A stretch of 64,000 nucleotides of DNA from Oscillospiraceae bacterium (GCA_029219165.1 JAQXSW010000001.1:18300-82299), one strand, 5' to 3'; positions 24,887 to 34,352 are shown, counted from the stretch's first letter. A program made the numbers and translations. The notes: generated by a model from the letters alone, not told the origin.

Positions 24887-26890
24887 TTAATTTGTATTCT
24901 TTGCCTCGTTTTCTGAAATGATACCAAGGTTATAAGCTTCAAGTAATTTTGTCAATTGATCAATATTCTTTTGAAGTTTTTTACCGATATCCGTTTCACT
25001 GATTTTAATACGCTTATCCAGTCGTTCAAAGACAACTGAAGCGGAATGTATATCAGTATTATCTTTAATTGCCTTAGCTCGGCCAAGAAATGGCTCATGA
25101 GAAGAAAGTCTCATAATGTATGAATTGTAGATTAATGTGTAACCAGCAATTCCTGTTGTTCCTTGATATGCTTTACAAAAGCCGCCATCAATAACAATGA
25201 GTTTTCCTTCGCCTTTTACCGGGCTTTCACCGTCTGAGGCCTTTACCGGAACATGTCCGTTAATAATGTGAGAATTCTTTCCCCCAAGACCAAACTCTTG
25301 AAGAATTAATTCACATCCGGCAGCAGACTGAGTAACAATGTAATATGGATCCTTTTTTTCCACCCATGTAGATTTATCTGCAATTAATCTACGTTCAAAT
25401 GTAGTTATTTTATCTCTTGCATAAAGAGGTGAATTTTTTCCACACCAAAGGAACCACATAAAATCTTTACCGGATTGTTTTGCATATGTGCCATCTTGAG
25501 CAAAGTATCCATCACGTACTTTTTCTTCACAGAAATCTAAATAACGCTTTCCGGAATAGGTAACTTTATTGTATGTAAATCGCTTAAATCCGCCTTCTTC
25601 ATCCATTGGTATAGCACCATGAATAAGTAGATTTCCGTTATAACATTTATAGATTGAACCTTTATATAAGAGGAACTTAATATGCTTTTGAAGTTTTTCA
25701 CTTTTCTTGAAAGCATCAGCAAGATTTGCCATTACTTCAAGTTCTTCAGTTGTCAATTTATATGGATCCTTAGGATCTATTGTTGGAAAATCTGTGTCAA
25801 GAAGTTCATAAGTTTTACCATCTATTTCTACAGTACCATCCTTATAGTTGATTTTTTCAAGGAGAAGTCTATCTTCCATGTGAAAATCAGGATTTCTCTT
25901 TATAGATTGGCCTTCAAGTTTGAAAAGCATAATCGTTATTGCCTTATACATTCTTGCTGCCTGCTCAAGATCTTTAACTTTTCTTTTTCCACCGGTTTCA
26001 TCAGAAATAACCTTGAAGCAATCTGTATTTGTATCCGCATACTTTTCATTGGCAAACACAGCAAGGGAACGAAGACTAATACCATAACCTGTTTCAACTA
26101 CATATAAATTATTATATCTAATTGAGTTTGAAAGTACTGTTGCAATACAAACTCTGCTTCCGGCGGCAGCTCCCATCCAAACAATATCATGGTTACCCCA
26201 TTGGATATCTACAGAGTGATGTTTCATAAGAGATTCCATTACAATATCAGCACGCGGACCGCGGTCATAAATGTCTCCAACAATATGAAGTCTATCTACA
26301 ATAAGGCGTTTTATTACATCGCAAACTGCTTCAATAAAGTCAGGCGCCTTTCCAATATCAATTATTGTTGTAATTATGTTTTTATAATAATCCTTTTTAT
26401 TATGCAGAGTAAAATCCGTGTTTAAAAGCTCGTCAATAACATAAGCATATTCCTCCGGAAGAGCTTTTCTTACCTTAGAACGAGTATATTTAGAAGCAAC
26501 TAAGTGACATAGTTCAATTAGATAATTAAGAGCTCTTCTGTACCAACGATTAAGTTCTTCCTCAGTCATTCCTTCTGTAATATCTGACATTTTTTCACGA
26601 GGATAATATACAAGTGTGGCAAGAATTGCTCGTTCCTCTTCATTAAGTTGCTTTGAAAAAAGTAAGTCTATCTTCTCTTTAATTGCACCGGATGCGCTTC
26701 TCATAATATGAGTAAACGCCTCATATTCACCATGAATATCAGACATGAAGTGCTCTGTACTTTTTGGAAGATTTAATATTGCTTTTAAGTTTATTATTTC
26801 AGTTGCAGCAGATTGAGCTGTAGGATACCTTTCAGCAAGTAATCTTAAATATTCGAGTTCTGTAACTGAGTAATTTGGATATTCTCTCAT
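24887..26890 (-). CDS. fbp: Fructose-1,6-bisphosphatase, class III
   Basis: Gluconeogenic phosphatase of the Firmicutes class III type, 667 residues. Metallophosphoesterase motifs are visible: SDIHGEYEAF near 50, GDIYDRGPRAD near 200, WGNHDIVWMGAA near 230, and INGHVPVK near 530. Length and motif order match YydE/Fbp of Bacillus. The ATG follows GAGGTTCATATT. It is first in a leftward run with azlCD, the flavoferredoxin and thioredoxin genes; only 16 nt separate it from azlC. Confidence 0.95.
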   Translation of the reverse strand: MREYPNYSVTELEYLRLLAERYPTAQSAATEIINLKAILNLPKSTEHFMSDIHGEYEAFTHIMRSASGAIKEKIDLLFSKQLNEEERAILATLVYYPREKMSDITEGMTEEELNRWYRRALNYLIELCHLVASKYTRSKVRKALPEEYAYVIDELLNTDFTLHNKKDYYKNIITTIIDIGKAPDFIEAVCDVIKRLIVDRLHIVGDIYDRGPRADIVMESLMKHHSVDIQWGNHDIVWMGAAAGSRVCIATVLSNSIRYNNLYVVETGYGISLRSLAVFANEKYADTNTDCFKVISDETGGKRKVKDLEQAARMYKAITIMLFKLEGQSIKRNPDFHMEDRLLLEKINYKDGTVEIDGKTYELLDTDFPTIDPKDPYKLTTEELEVMANLADAFKKSEKLQKHIKFLLYKGSIYKCYNGNLLIHGAIPMDEEGGFKRFTYNKVTYSGKRYLDFCEEKVRDGYFAQDGTYAKQSGKDFMWFLWCGKNSPLYARDKITTFERRLIADKSTWVEKKDPYYIVTQSAAGCELILQEFGLGGKNSHIINGHVPVKASDGESPVKGEGKLIVIDGGFCKAYQGTTGIAGYTLIYNSYIMRLSSHEPFLGRAKAIKDNTDIHSASVVFERLDKRIKISETDIGKKLQKNIDQLTKLLEAYNLGIISENEAKNTN

Positions 26891-26975
26891 AATATGAACC
26901 TCTTATAGAAAATAGATATTTAGATTATACATTACATTTAATCTATTCTCAACTTTTTATACTAAAATAATTAAA

Positions 26976-27003
26976 AACTGCACTACAGAATTGTAGTGCA
27001 GTT
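26976..27003 (-). terminator. Intrinsic terminator of aroF
   Basis: Perfect 12-bp stem AACTGCACTACA (26976-26987 with 26992-27003) with a 4-nt loop, followed on the minus strand by TTTAATTATTTTAG. It begins 5 nt after the aroF stop codon. Confidence 0.9.
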
Positions 27004-27007
27004 AGTT

Positions 27008-28051
27008 TTATAAAATATCAGCTAAATCGTAGATTAATCTTTCTGATTTTTCCCATCCAAGACATGCATCAGTAATAGATTTTCCGTAAACACCCTCACC
27101 TATTTTTTGATTACCGTCTTCAATATAACTTTCAATCATAAGACCTTTTACAATATTTTTTATGTCTTTTGAATACTGGCAATTATGAAGTACTTCTTTG
27201 GCAATTCTAATTTGCTCAATGTATTTTTTACCTGAATTAGCATGATTACAGTCAATAATAACAGATGGATTTGAAAGACCTTTTCCCTCATAGTTTTCAA
27301 TAAGATACATAAGATCTTCATAATGATAATTTGGTCTGCTTTGACCATGAGAGTTAACGTAGCCACGAAGAATTGCATGAGCATAAGGATTTCCTTTACT
27401 TTCGACCTCCCAGCCTCTATAAAGAAATGTATGTTGACTTTGTGCAGCAATAATGGAATTCATCATTACAGAGAAGTCTCCGCCTGTAGGATTCTTCATT
27501 CCAACAGGTACATCTATTCCGCTTGAAAGAAGCCTATGTTGTTGATTTTCAACAGATCTTGCTCCTATTGCAACATATCCAAGTACATCTGAAAGATATC
27601 TGTAGTTTTCCGGATAAAGCATTTCGTCTGCACAAACAAGTCCTGATTCTGCAATTGCCCTTGTATGAAGTTTACGAATTGCAATAATTCCCTCTAACAT
27701 ATCAGGCTTATCCTCAGGATTTGGCTGATGAAGCATTCCCTTATACCCGGCACCGGTAGTACGTGGCTTATTTGTATACACACGAGGTATTATCATTATT
27801 TTATCTTTAACTTGTTCACTTACTTTTGTAAGCCTATGAATATATTCCATTACAGAATCTTCATTATCTGCGGAACAAGGACCTATTACAAGAAGAAGTC
27901 TGTCATCTTCTCCTCTAAATATAGATTTCATTTCCTCTATTCTTTTATTTCTGGTCTCAATAACATCCATTGAAAGAGGAAATTCATTCTTTATATCCTG
28001 AGGAATTGGAAGTTTTCTTATAAATGTTGTGCTTTGATTGTCAAGTGCCAT
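27008..28051 (-). CDS. 3-deoxy-7-phosphoheptulonate synthase (type I, AroF/G/H class)
   Basis: First enzyme of the shikimate pathway, joining phosphoenolpyruvate and erythrose 4-phosphate. The 347-residue protein has LLVIGPCSADNEDSV near 54, VYTNKPRTTGAGYKG near 90, the GARSVENQQHR phosphate/PEP segment near 162, PVGMKNPTGG near 182, and DCNHANSGK near 265. It belongs to the E. coli-like I-alpha group, which is feedback-controlled by an aromatic amino acid; which one is not decidable here. No other aro gene is adjacent. Confidence 0.93.
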   Translation of the reverse strand: MALDNQSTTFIRKLPIPQDIKNEFPLSMDVIETRNKRIEEMKSIFRGEDDRLLLVIGPCSADNEDSVMEYIHRLTKVSEQVKDKIMIIPRVYTNKPRTTGAGYKGMLHQPNPEDKPDMLEGIIAIRKLHTRAIAESGLVCADEMLYPENYRYLSDVLGYVAIGARSVENQQHRLLSSGIDVPVGMKNPTGGDFSVMMNSIIAAQSQHTFLYRGWEVESKGNPYAHAILRGYVNSHGQSRPNYHYEDLMYLIENYEGKGLSNPSVIIDCNHANSGKKYIEQIRIAKEVLHNCQYSKDIKNIVKGLMIESYIEDGNQKIGEGVYGKSITDACLGWEKSERLIYDLADIL

Positions 28052-28063
28052 TATTAAGTCTCC

Positions 28064-28342
28064 TTATATGAATAAAAACAAAGAAAAAAGAATAATATGA
28101 ATTATAAAAAACACCGGAAGGCCAATCATAAACTTTTTGTGTAATGTTTTATGATGAGTCAGCTTCATAGTTATATATTCAGCAAATGCTCCGCCCAAAA
28201 AACCAACAAACATTAATGTTCTTTCCGGTATTCTCCATTTATGTTTTTTTGCCCTATTTTTATCTACAACTGTTAAAATAACCGCCATAACACTTATGGC
28301 GGTTAAATAAATAACTGCTGCTTTAATATACCAATCAGCCAT
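28064..28342 (-). CDS. DUF1294 small membrane protein
   Basis: A 92-residue protein with two or three membrane helices (AAVIYLTAISVMAVILTVV, then GLPVFFIIHIILFSLFLF) and the DUF1294 core DKNRAKKHKWRIPERTLMFVGFLGGAF followed by MKLTHHKTLHKKF. The family is widespread and of unknown function. It overlaps the upstream zinc-ribbon gene by 8 nt and precedes aroF by 12 nt. Confidence 0.85.
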   Translation of the reverse strand: MADWYIKAAVIYLTAISVMAVILTVVDKNRAKKHKWRIPERTLMFVGFLGGAFAEYITMKLTHHKTLHKKFMIGLPVFFIIHIILFSLFLFI

Positions 28343-28631
28343 TTAAGTTAATATCTTTCACATGTTTAAGGCGAGCTTCTGAAATACAATTGTACTTATT
28401 TGACTTTTCGTTTCCTGCAAGTTTGGAAGTTTCCTTATTTACTGCAAATACACCACCGCAATTAGGACAAATTGTAAATAATTCTACTTGATATTCATAT
28501 ATTGGAATATTGAAAATACCAAGTCCTGAAGAAGATTTAAGTATTTGCATGTTTACAATATTCTTACATTTTGGGCAAACAAGATTTTCGGTTTGACCAA
28601 AGGTTTTAAAACCATCTGCATTTATTTTCAT
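28335..28631 (-). CDS. Zinc-ribbon protein of unknown function
   Basis: A 98-residue protein I cannot assign to a named family. Two cysteine pairs, CPKC near residue 19 and CPNC near 55, would form a single zinc ribbon split by a hydrophobic beta segment (GLGIFNIPIYEYQVELF). The C-terminal 40 residues are polar and include EARLKHVKDI. It begins the operon with DUF1294 and possibly aroF, and is divergent from the GH10-like gene. Confidence 0.65.
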   Translation of the reverse strand: MKINADGFKTFGQTENLVCPKCKNIVNMQILKSSSGLGIFNIPIYEYQVELFTICPNCGGVFAVNKETSKLAGNEKSNKYNCISEARLKHVKDINLNG

Positions 28632-28727
28632 AGCCTATTTCTCCCTTGTCTTTATAACAAAATGTCAAAAATATTTTATATATAAAAAACAATAATGTCA
28701 ATAATTTTAAAATATGGAGAATAACAA

Positions 28728-29831
28728 ATGAAAAAATCTAGTGTTGCATTTATTTTAGTTTTATTTTTTATATCATTGTTTTTTTTATTCAATCTTTCAA
28801 AAAATGAAACTGATAATAAAAGTAATAATGAAACCAAACTTAATAACCATGAAAACAACACTAACGAAATCTGTGCTGTATGGATAACATATTTTGAACT
28901 TCCGGAGGAAAACTTTGAAGAAGAAATTGATAATATGTTTTTAAATCTTTCTTCCGGCAATGTTAACACAGTCTTTGTTCACACACGTCCTTTTTCAAAA
29001 GTCATTTACAACTCAAAATATTTTAAAAATGATAGTAAAATGGATAAATTAAAAATAATTTGTGAAAAAGGAAAAAAATACAATCTTAGTATTCATGCCT
29101 GGATAAATCCATATAGAGTCAGCAACTCAAATAATTATAATAGAGAGGAGTTTCCACTTCCAGATGAAATTATAAGTACAAAGTCATATTCATTTTATAA
29201 TCCTGCTTCAAAAGAAGCTTCAAAAATGATAATTAACGACATTGTTGACTTAATAAAACACTATGATTTAAAAGGTATCCATATTGATGACTATTTTTAT
29301 CCAGAAGATATGACAAAAGACTTAGATATAAGCAATTATGAAAAATATAAGACAACAAATGGTTCACTTGATTTATATGAATGGAGACGTCAAAACATAT
29401 CAAATTTACTTAAAGAAATATACACAAAAACAAAAGTCGTCAAACCAAATATAATTATCTCAGTTAGTCCTAATGCAGACATTGAAAAGAACGAAAATAC
29501 ATATTTTGCGGATGTAAAAAAATGGTGTTCTGATGAAGGATACCTAGATTGGATAATACCTCAAATTTACTTTGGCTATAACAATGAAACAAAACCATTC
29601 CTTACAGTTTTAAACAGTTGGATCGAATTAAATAAATCAAACAAGGTGAAAGTCATTGTAGGCCTTGCCCCATATAAAATTGGAAAGGTAGATGATTATG
29701 CCGGAACCGGAAAGAATGAATTCATAGATAATAAATCAGTCATAAATGAACAAATAACTGATATTAAAGAACTTGAAAAACAAGGAAAAATCATTGGCTA
29801 TTCCCTATATTCTTATTCAAGTTTAAAATAA
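28728..29831 (+). CDS. GH10-like (DUF187/GHL10) glycosyl hydrolase family protein, membrane-anchored
   Basis: A 367-residue protein: an N-terminal hydrophobic signal anchor (SVAFILVLFFISLFFLF, about 5-22), a Lys/Asn-rich linker, then a TIM-barrel domain of the glycosylhydrolase-like 10 family, with AVWITYFELPEENF, HAWINPYRVSN, GIHIDDYFYPE and PNIIISVSPNADI. The IHIDDYFYP motif is the family signature. The substrate is not known; other members are thought to act on cell-wall or extracellular glycans. It is transcribed alone, ATG after GGAG, and ends in a bidirectional terminator. Confidence 0.85.
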   Translation: MKKSSVAFILVLFFISLFFLFNLSKNETDNKSNNETKLNNHENNTNEICAVWITYFELPEENFEEEIDNMFLNLSSGNVNTVFVHTRPFSKVIYNSKYFKNDSKMDKLKIICEKGKKYNLSIHAWINPYRVSNSNNYNREEFPLPDEIISTKSYSFYNPASKEASKMIINDIVDLIKHYDLKGIHIDDYFYPEDMTKDLDISNYEKYKTTNGSLDLYEWRRQNISNLLKEIYTKTKVVKPNIIISVSPNADIEKNENTYFADVKKWCSDEGYLDWIIPQIYFGYNNETKPFLTVLNSWIELNKSNKVKVIVGLAPYKIGKVDDYAGTGKNEFIDNKSVINEQITDIKELEKQGKIIGYSLYSYSSLK

Positions 29832-29863
29832 AACAAGGGGCAGATTAAATCTGCCCCTTGTTT
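29831..29863 (+). terminator. Bidirectional terminator between the GH10-like and rubrerythrin genes
   Basis: Perfect 15-bp stem AAACAAGGGGCAGAT (29831-29845 with 29849-29863), 3-nt loop, followed by TATTTAAG on the plus strand and by TTATTTTAAAC on the minus strand. It serves both convergent genes. Confidence 0.9.
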
Positions 29864-29878
29864 ATTTAAGATTTAAAA

Positions 29879-30466
29879 TTAACCAAAATATCTTTCAAGA
29901 AGACCCTTGAGAGCTTTTCCGTGACGAGCTTCATCTCTTGCCATTTCATGAACTGTGTCATGGATTGCGTCAAGATTATTTTTCTTTGCACAAACAGCAA
30001 GATCTGTCTTTCCTTGTGTTGCGCCGAATTCACAGTCAACTCTCCATGCAAGGTTGTCTTTTGTTGTAGCTTTCATATTTGGTTCAAGGTCAGAACCAAG
30101 AAGTTCTGCAAACTTTGCAGCATGTTCAGCCTCTTCATAAGCTGCCTTTTCCCAGTAAAGACCAATTTCAGGATAGCCTTCTCTGTGAGCAATTCTTGCC
30201 ATGCAAAGATACATACCTACTTCTGAACACTCACCATTGAAGTTAGCCATAAGTTGTTCAAAGATATATTTCTTATCTTCATCAGAAATGTCAGGATTAT
30301 TCTTTACTGTCTTAGCATAAACACCAAACTCATGCTCAGCAGCAAGAGTAAGTTCACCCTGAACCTCCTTAAACTTATCAGCACCAACGTGACAAACCGG
30401 ACACTCTGCAGGAGCCTCTGTGCCTTCATAAATGTAACCACAAACTGTACATACGAACTTTTTCAT
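29879..30466 (-). CDS. Reverse rubrerythrin (NADH peroxidase type)
   Basis: Peroxide-reducing non-heme di-iron protein of anaerobes, 195 residues. The rubredoxin domain is at the N-terminus ([10 protein letters not shown] and [11 protein letters not shown], residues 5-30) and the ferritin-like di-iron domain follows ([43 protein letters not shown]), the reversed order that defines reverse rubrerythrin. The frame is open to 30481, but GGAGG just before ATG at 30466 sets the start. It follows perR by 22 nt and shares its promoter and operator. Confidence 0.93.
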   Translation of the reverse strand: MKKFVCTVCGYIYEGTEAPAECPVCHVGADKFKEVQGELTLAAEHEFGVYAKTVKNNPDISDEDKKYIFEQLMANFNGECSEVGMYLCMARIAHREGYPEIGLYWEKAAYEEAEHAAKFAELLGSDLEPNMKATTKDNLAWRVDCEFGATQGKTDLAVCAKKNNLDAIHDTVHEMARDEARHGKALKGLLERYFG

Positions 30467-30487
30467 GATAAATACCTCCAAATGTTT

Positions 30488-30874
30488 TTAATTATATTTT
30501 TTGCAATTATTACATACACCTGAAAAGATTAAAGAATAAGAAGTAGCATTACCTTCAGATAAAGACTTCTGTGCTATATCTATTTCAGGAATTAGTGGAA
30601 TGTCAACATCATAAAGTCTGTTACATTCCATACAAGCAAGATGATAATGATTCATTGTTGAAGCATCAAATCTGTCAACATTATCAAATGATATACATTG
30701 AACTTTTCCATCTTCACATAACTGTTTTAAATTTCTATAAACCGTAGCAAGGCTTAAAGATGGAGACTTCTTTTTTAAAGTAATGTATAGTTCATCTGCT
30801 GTTGGATGATCATATCTGCTTGAAAGTTCCGAGAAAATAAGATTGCGTTGTTTACTATTTCTAACACTTGGCAT
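30488..30874 (-). CDS. perR: Fur-family peroxide regulator, PerR-like
   Basis: A 128-residue winged-helix repressor of the Fur family. ATVYRNLKQLCEDGKV is the recognition region; RFDASTMNHYHLACMEC holds the regulatory metal ligands. The Asp in RFD and the two His in HYH correspond to PerR's Asp85, His91 and His93 of Bacillus, while Fur tends to have Glu; CMEC and CNNC form the structural zinc site. It is cotranscribed with reverse rubrerythrin and has a perfect Fur-type box in its own promoter, pointing to autoregulation and peroxide control. Confidence 0.88.
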   Translation of the reverse strand: MPSVRNSKQRNLIFSELSSRYDHPTADELYITLKKKSPSLSLATVYRNLKQLCEDGKVQCISFDNVDRFDASTMNHYHLACMECNRLYDVDIPLIPEIDIAQKSLSEGNATSYSLIFSGVCNNCKKYN

Positions 30875-30896
30875 TGATATTTCCTCCGTTCTTTAA

Positions 30897-30911
30897 TGAT
30901 AATGATTATCA
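30897..30911 (-). promoter_or_regulatory. Fur/PerR operator
   Basis: TGATAATGATTATCA is a perfect 7-1-7 inverted repeat identical to the core Fur box, and close to the PerR box. It lies nine bases downstream of the -10 element of the perR-rubrerythrin promoter, where a bound dimer would block transcription. Confidence 0.88.
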
Positions 30912-30919
30912 CTATCATT

Positions 30920-30948
30920 AATATAACATTTCAAAATAACAATGTCAA
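30920..30948 (-). promoter_or_regulatory. Sigma-A promoter of perR-rubrerythrin
   Basis: On the minus strand TTGACA (30943-30948) and TATATT (30920-30925) are separated by exactly 17 nt, a nearly perfect vegetative promoter. The Fur/PerR box follows immediately downstream. Confidence 0.88.
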
Positions 30949-30955
30949 CACTTTT

Positions 30956-32176
30956 TTACATCTTTATTTTATGGAATACTTTCTTTCCTTTTTTTATTAC
31001 AATACCATTTGATAATACATCAGCAGCATATGATGTTTTTGGATCTGTAACTTTTACATCATCTACTGAAATACCACCTTGTTGAACAAGACGACGTGCA
31101 TCTCCATTTGAACCGGAAAGACCGGCTTTAACCATTATAGAAAGTAGACCAATTTGTCCATCTACTAAGTCAGCTGTTGTAAGGATAGTTTCAGGCATAT
31201 TTTCAAGATTGCCGGCACCAGAGAAAAGAGCTCTTGCTGTTTCCTGTGCCTTTAATGCCTCTTCTTCGCCATGAACGAGTTTTGTAAGTTCAAAAGCAAG
31301 AATTTCCTTTGCCTTATTAAGTTCACTGCCCTCCCATTTATCCATTGCATCAATTTCCTCCAGTGGAAGGAACGTAAGCATCCTTATACATTTAAGAACA
31401 TCCGCATCATCAACATTTCTCCAATATTGATAAAAATCATATGGAGTTGTCTTCTGTGGGTCAAGCCATACAGCACCAGATGCTGTCTTTCCCATTTTCT
31501 TTCCTTCAGAATTCATTAGAAGAGTTATTGTCATTGCATACGCGTCTTTACCAAGTTTCTTTCTGATAAGTTCAGTACCACCAAGCATATTGGACCACTG
31601 ATCATCTCCACCAAACTGCATATTACAGCCATATTCTTTGTAAAGATGATAAAAATCATAACTCTGCATAATCATATAGTTAAACTCAAGGAATGAAAGA
31701 CCCTTTTCCATTCTTTGTTTATAGCATTCTGCACGAAGCATATTATTGACAGAGAAACAAGCTCCAACATCCCTTAATACATCTATGTAGTTAAGTTTTA
31801 AAAGCCAGTCAGCATTATTTACCATAATTGCTTTATCAGGACCAAATTCAATAAACTTTTCCATTTGTTTCTTAAAACAAGCACAGTTATGATCAATTGT
31901 TTCCTTTGTCATCATTGAACGCATGTCCGTACGTCCTGAAGGGTCACCTACATGAGCTGTACCGCCGCCAATAAGAACAACAGGCTTATTACCTGCCATT
32001 TGAAGTCTCTTCATAAGGCATAGAGCCATAAAGTGACCAACATGAAGACTATCTGCGGTTGGATCAAAACCAATATAGAATGTAGCCTTTCCATTATTAA
32101 TAAGTTCTTTAATTTCCTCTTCGTCTGTTACTTGTGCAATAAGGCCCCTTGCAACAAGTTCATCATAAATTGTCAT
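30956..32176 (-). CDS. tyrS: Tyrosyl-tRNA synthetase
   Basis: Class I synthetase of 406 residues: the HIGH-type motif ADSLHVGHF near 40, GGDDQWSNMLGG near 185, the KMSKS-type loop KKMGKTASG near 225, and a C-terminal S4 domain with DARRLVQQGGISVDD. The frame is open to 32194, but AAAGGAATAGAATA fits ATG at 32176, which overlaps the recN stop by 1 nt. It ends the eleven-gene nusB-tyrS block. No T-box leader is present before it, because recN abuts it. Confidence 0.96.
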   Translation of the reverse strand: MTIYDELVARGLIAQVTDEEEIKELINNGKATFYIGFDPTADSLHVGHFMALCLMKRLQMAGNKPVVLIGGGTAHVGDPSGRTDMRSMMTKETIDHNCACFKKQMEKFIEFGPDKAIMVNNADWLLKLNYIDVLRDVGACFSVNNMLRAECYKQRMEKGLSFLEFNYMIMQSYDFYHLYKEYGCNMQFGGDDQWSNMLGGTELIRKKLGKDAYAMTITLLMNSEGKKMGKTASGAVWLDPQKTTPYDFYQYWRNVDDADVLKCIRMLTFLPLEEIDAMDKWEGSELNKAKEILAFELTKLVHGEEEALKAQETARALFSGAGNLENMPETILTTADLVDGQIGLLSIMVKAGLSGSNGDARRLVQQGGISVDDVKVTDPKTSYAADVLSNGIVIKKGKKVFHKIKM

Positions 32177-33861
32177 TATTCTATTCCTTTCCATTTTCCA
32201 GAATTAATTAACATTTCTTTTGCGCTCTCTCGTTGTAGCTCGGTTACAGTCACGCCACCAATAATACGAGCAATTTCGGACACCCGTCCAAAATTGTCGA
32301 GTTTTTCAACATGAGTAAAAGTCTTTTCATCATGTGATTCTTTTGAAATCAGATAGTGACTGTCCGCATGAGCTGCAACTTGTGCGCTATGCGTAATGCA
32401 GAGAACCTGAAATTTCTTTGAAACATTTTCAAGAGAAATAGCAATCTTCTCTGCCGCACTTCCGGATACTCCGGTGTCTATTTCATCAAAGATCATAGTG
32501 GAAACATTTCCACGAAGTGATAAAACATTTTGTATTGCAAGCATTATTCTTGAAAGTTCACCACCGGACGCAATTTTTGCAAGTGGTTTTAAACTTTCAC
32601 CGGCATTTGGTGAAATTAAAAATTCAATTACATCCGAACCGGTAGGATTAAGTTTACAACGTTCAAATGACGTTGAAATTTCCACGTTTGGCATATCAAG
32701 AAATTCCAGTTCATGTTTTACACGAACCTCAAATTCTGAAGCCGTATGTTTTCTGGCTTTGCAAAGTGCCTCAGCGGCATCTAGCAGCAAAGATTTATCA
32801 TGTTCAAGTTTATTTATTATTTCAGAGCGATCATTTGACATATTTATCAAATCATTCAGCTCTGTTTTTGCCTTTTCAAGATATTCGAGAATTTCTTCCT
32901 CTGTCTCCCCATATTTTCCTTTTAGTTTATATAGAAGATTAATTCTTTCCTCTGTCTGCTGTTGTTTTTGAGGATCAAATTGGCACTCATATATTGCATC
33001 TTCAATTTCATCTTTCTTTTCAGACAGAGCGTATGTAATATCTAAAATTTCCGAATGTATATTACTCAATTTTTCAAAGTGCTGTGCGGAATGTTCAAGC
33101 TGCTTTGAGACGTCAAATAAAGCCGTTACTACGCCTTCACTATCATCTGTATCAGAAAGAATTGATAGTGCCTTAGAAAGACCGGAAATTACCTTTTCCG
33201 AGTTTCGGTACATGTCTCTAAGCTCACAAAGTTCATCATATTCTCCAAGTTTTATATTTGCATCTTCTATTTCTTGAATTTCATGTTTTAAGAACTCAAT
33301 TCTCTTCTCTTTCTCTTCTTCATTGTCGGAAAGAGTTTTAAATCGCCTATAGAGTTCAGAATACGACGTGTATTTTTTTAAATAATCAATATAAAGTTCA
33401 TCATAGTCTCCCATCATATCCAGAAATTTATAGTGGCAATCCGGGTTAAGAAGATTTTGACTGTCATGCTGACCGTGAATACTAATGAGTTCCTTTCCAA
33501 GCTGCTTCAGAATTGTTACTGTAACCGGAATTTGATTAATTTTGCAGACATTACGACCATCTCTTGTAATTACACGTGACACAAGTAAAGAACCATCTTC
33601 ATTTTCAGGGATATCAAGTTCACTTAATATAACTTTTGCTGAATCAGAAATGTTTTCAAATACAGCAACAACTCTTGCTTTTTCAGCTCCGGTTCTAATA
33701 AGTTCTTTAGAAGTCCTTTCGCCAAGAACAGCACTAATTGAATCAATTATAATTGACTTTCCGGCACCGGTTTCACCGCTTAATACGTTTAGACCGGAAT
33801 CTAAAATTAAGTCAGCAGACTCAATAATAGCAATATTTTCAATTTTTAAGTTACTGAGCAT
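32176..33861 (-). CDS. recN: DNA repair protein RecN
   Basis: SMC-like ATPase that gathers double-strand-break ends, 561 residues. Walker A SGETGAGKSIIID is at about 29-41; the middle (150-390) is coiled coil; the C-terminus has the ABC signature LASGGELSRIMLA near 445 and Walker B MIFDEIDTGVSG near 475. It lies 32 nt after argR, the conserved argR-recN pair of Firmicutes. Full length. Confidence 0.96.
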   Translation of the reverse strand: MLSNLKIENIAIIESADLILDSGLNVLSGETGAGKSIIIDSISAVLGERTSKELIRTGAEKARVVAVFENISDSAKVILSELDIPENEDGSLLVSRVITRDGRNVCKINQIPVTVTILKQLGKELISIHGQHDSQNLLNPDCHYKFLDMMGDYDELYIDYLKKYTSYSELYRRFKTLSDNEEEKEKRIEFLKHEIQEIEDANIKLGEYDELCELRDMYRNSEKVISGLSKALSILSDTDDSEGVVTALFDVSKQLEHSAQHFEKLSNIHSEILDITYALSEKKDEIEDAIYECQFDPQKQQQTEERINLLYKLKGKYGETEEEILEYLEKAKTELNDLINMSNDRSEIINKLEHDKSLLLDAAEALCKARKHTASEFEVRVKHELEFLDMPNVEISTSFERCKLNPTGSDVIEFLISPNAGESLKPLAKIASGGELSRIMLAIQNVLSLRGNVSTMIFDEIDTGVSGSAAEKIAISLENVSKKFQVLCITHSAQVAAHADSHYLISKESHDEKTFTHVEKLDNFGRVSEIARIIGGVTVTELQRESAKEMLINSGKWKGIE

Positions 33862-33893
33862 TAATTCAACTCCAATCTAAATTCAACTGACTG

Positions 33894-34352
33894 TTAGTCG
33901 TCAATTATTTCTTTTACGGCAGTACAAAAAGCTGCAGCATTTTCCTCGGTTCTACACAGAACAAATATTGTATCATCTCCTGCAATTGTACCAATAACAC
34001 CTTCCCACTTCATTGCATCAATTGCAGCACATGCAGCATTTGCCATTCCATTATGTGTCTTAATTACACAAGTATTAATTGCATAGTCGACTGAAATAAC
34101 TGAACCTTCAAAAATAGCCTGATATTTTGAAAGAAGAGCCTCACTGTCATTTTTACTTATAGCATATATAGATTTACCGGAAGGGCCTATTTTTTTAATA
34201 AGTTTTAATTCTTTAATATCTCTTGAAACAGTTGCCTGTGTTACATCAAAGTCGTATTCACGAAGTTTTTCAATTAATTCGTCTTGAGTAGAAATAGGAA
34301 AGTCCTCAATTAAAGAAATAATCTTATTTTGTCTGACTTTTCTTATGCTCAT
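33894..34352 (-). CDS. argR: Arginine repressor ArgR/AhrC
   Basis: Hexameric transcription regulator of arginine metabolism, 152 residues. The N-terminal winged helix reads RQNKIISLIEDFPISTQDELIE, then VTQATVSRDIKELKLIK; the C-terminal arginine-binding and oligomerisation domain has the signature VIGTIAGDDTIFVLCR. The start overlaps the nadK stop by 4 nt. No arginine genes are in the window. Between argR and recN the sequence AGTTGAATT occurs twice in direct orientation, which is not a standard ARG box. Confidence 0.95.
   Translation of the reverse strand: MSIRKVRQNKIISLIEDFPISTQDELIEKLREYDFDVTQATVSRDIKELKLIKKIGPSGKSIYAISKNDSEALLSKYQAIFEGSVISVDYAINTCVIKTHNGMANAACAAIDAMKWEGVIGTIAGDDTIFVLCRTEENAAAFCTAVKEIIDD

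Noticed and set aside
33863..33888. ARG box between argR and recN
   Set aside because: AGTTGAATT occurs twice in direct orientation; ArgR boxes are inverted repeats, and one copy merely contains the recN ribosome binding site region.
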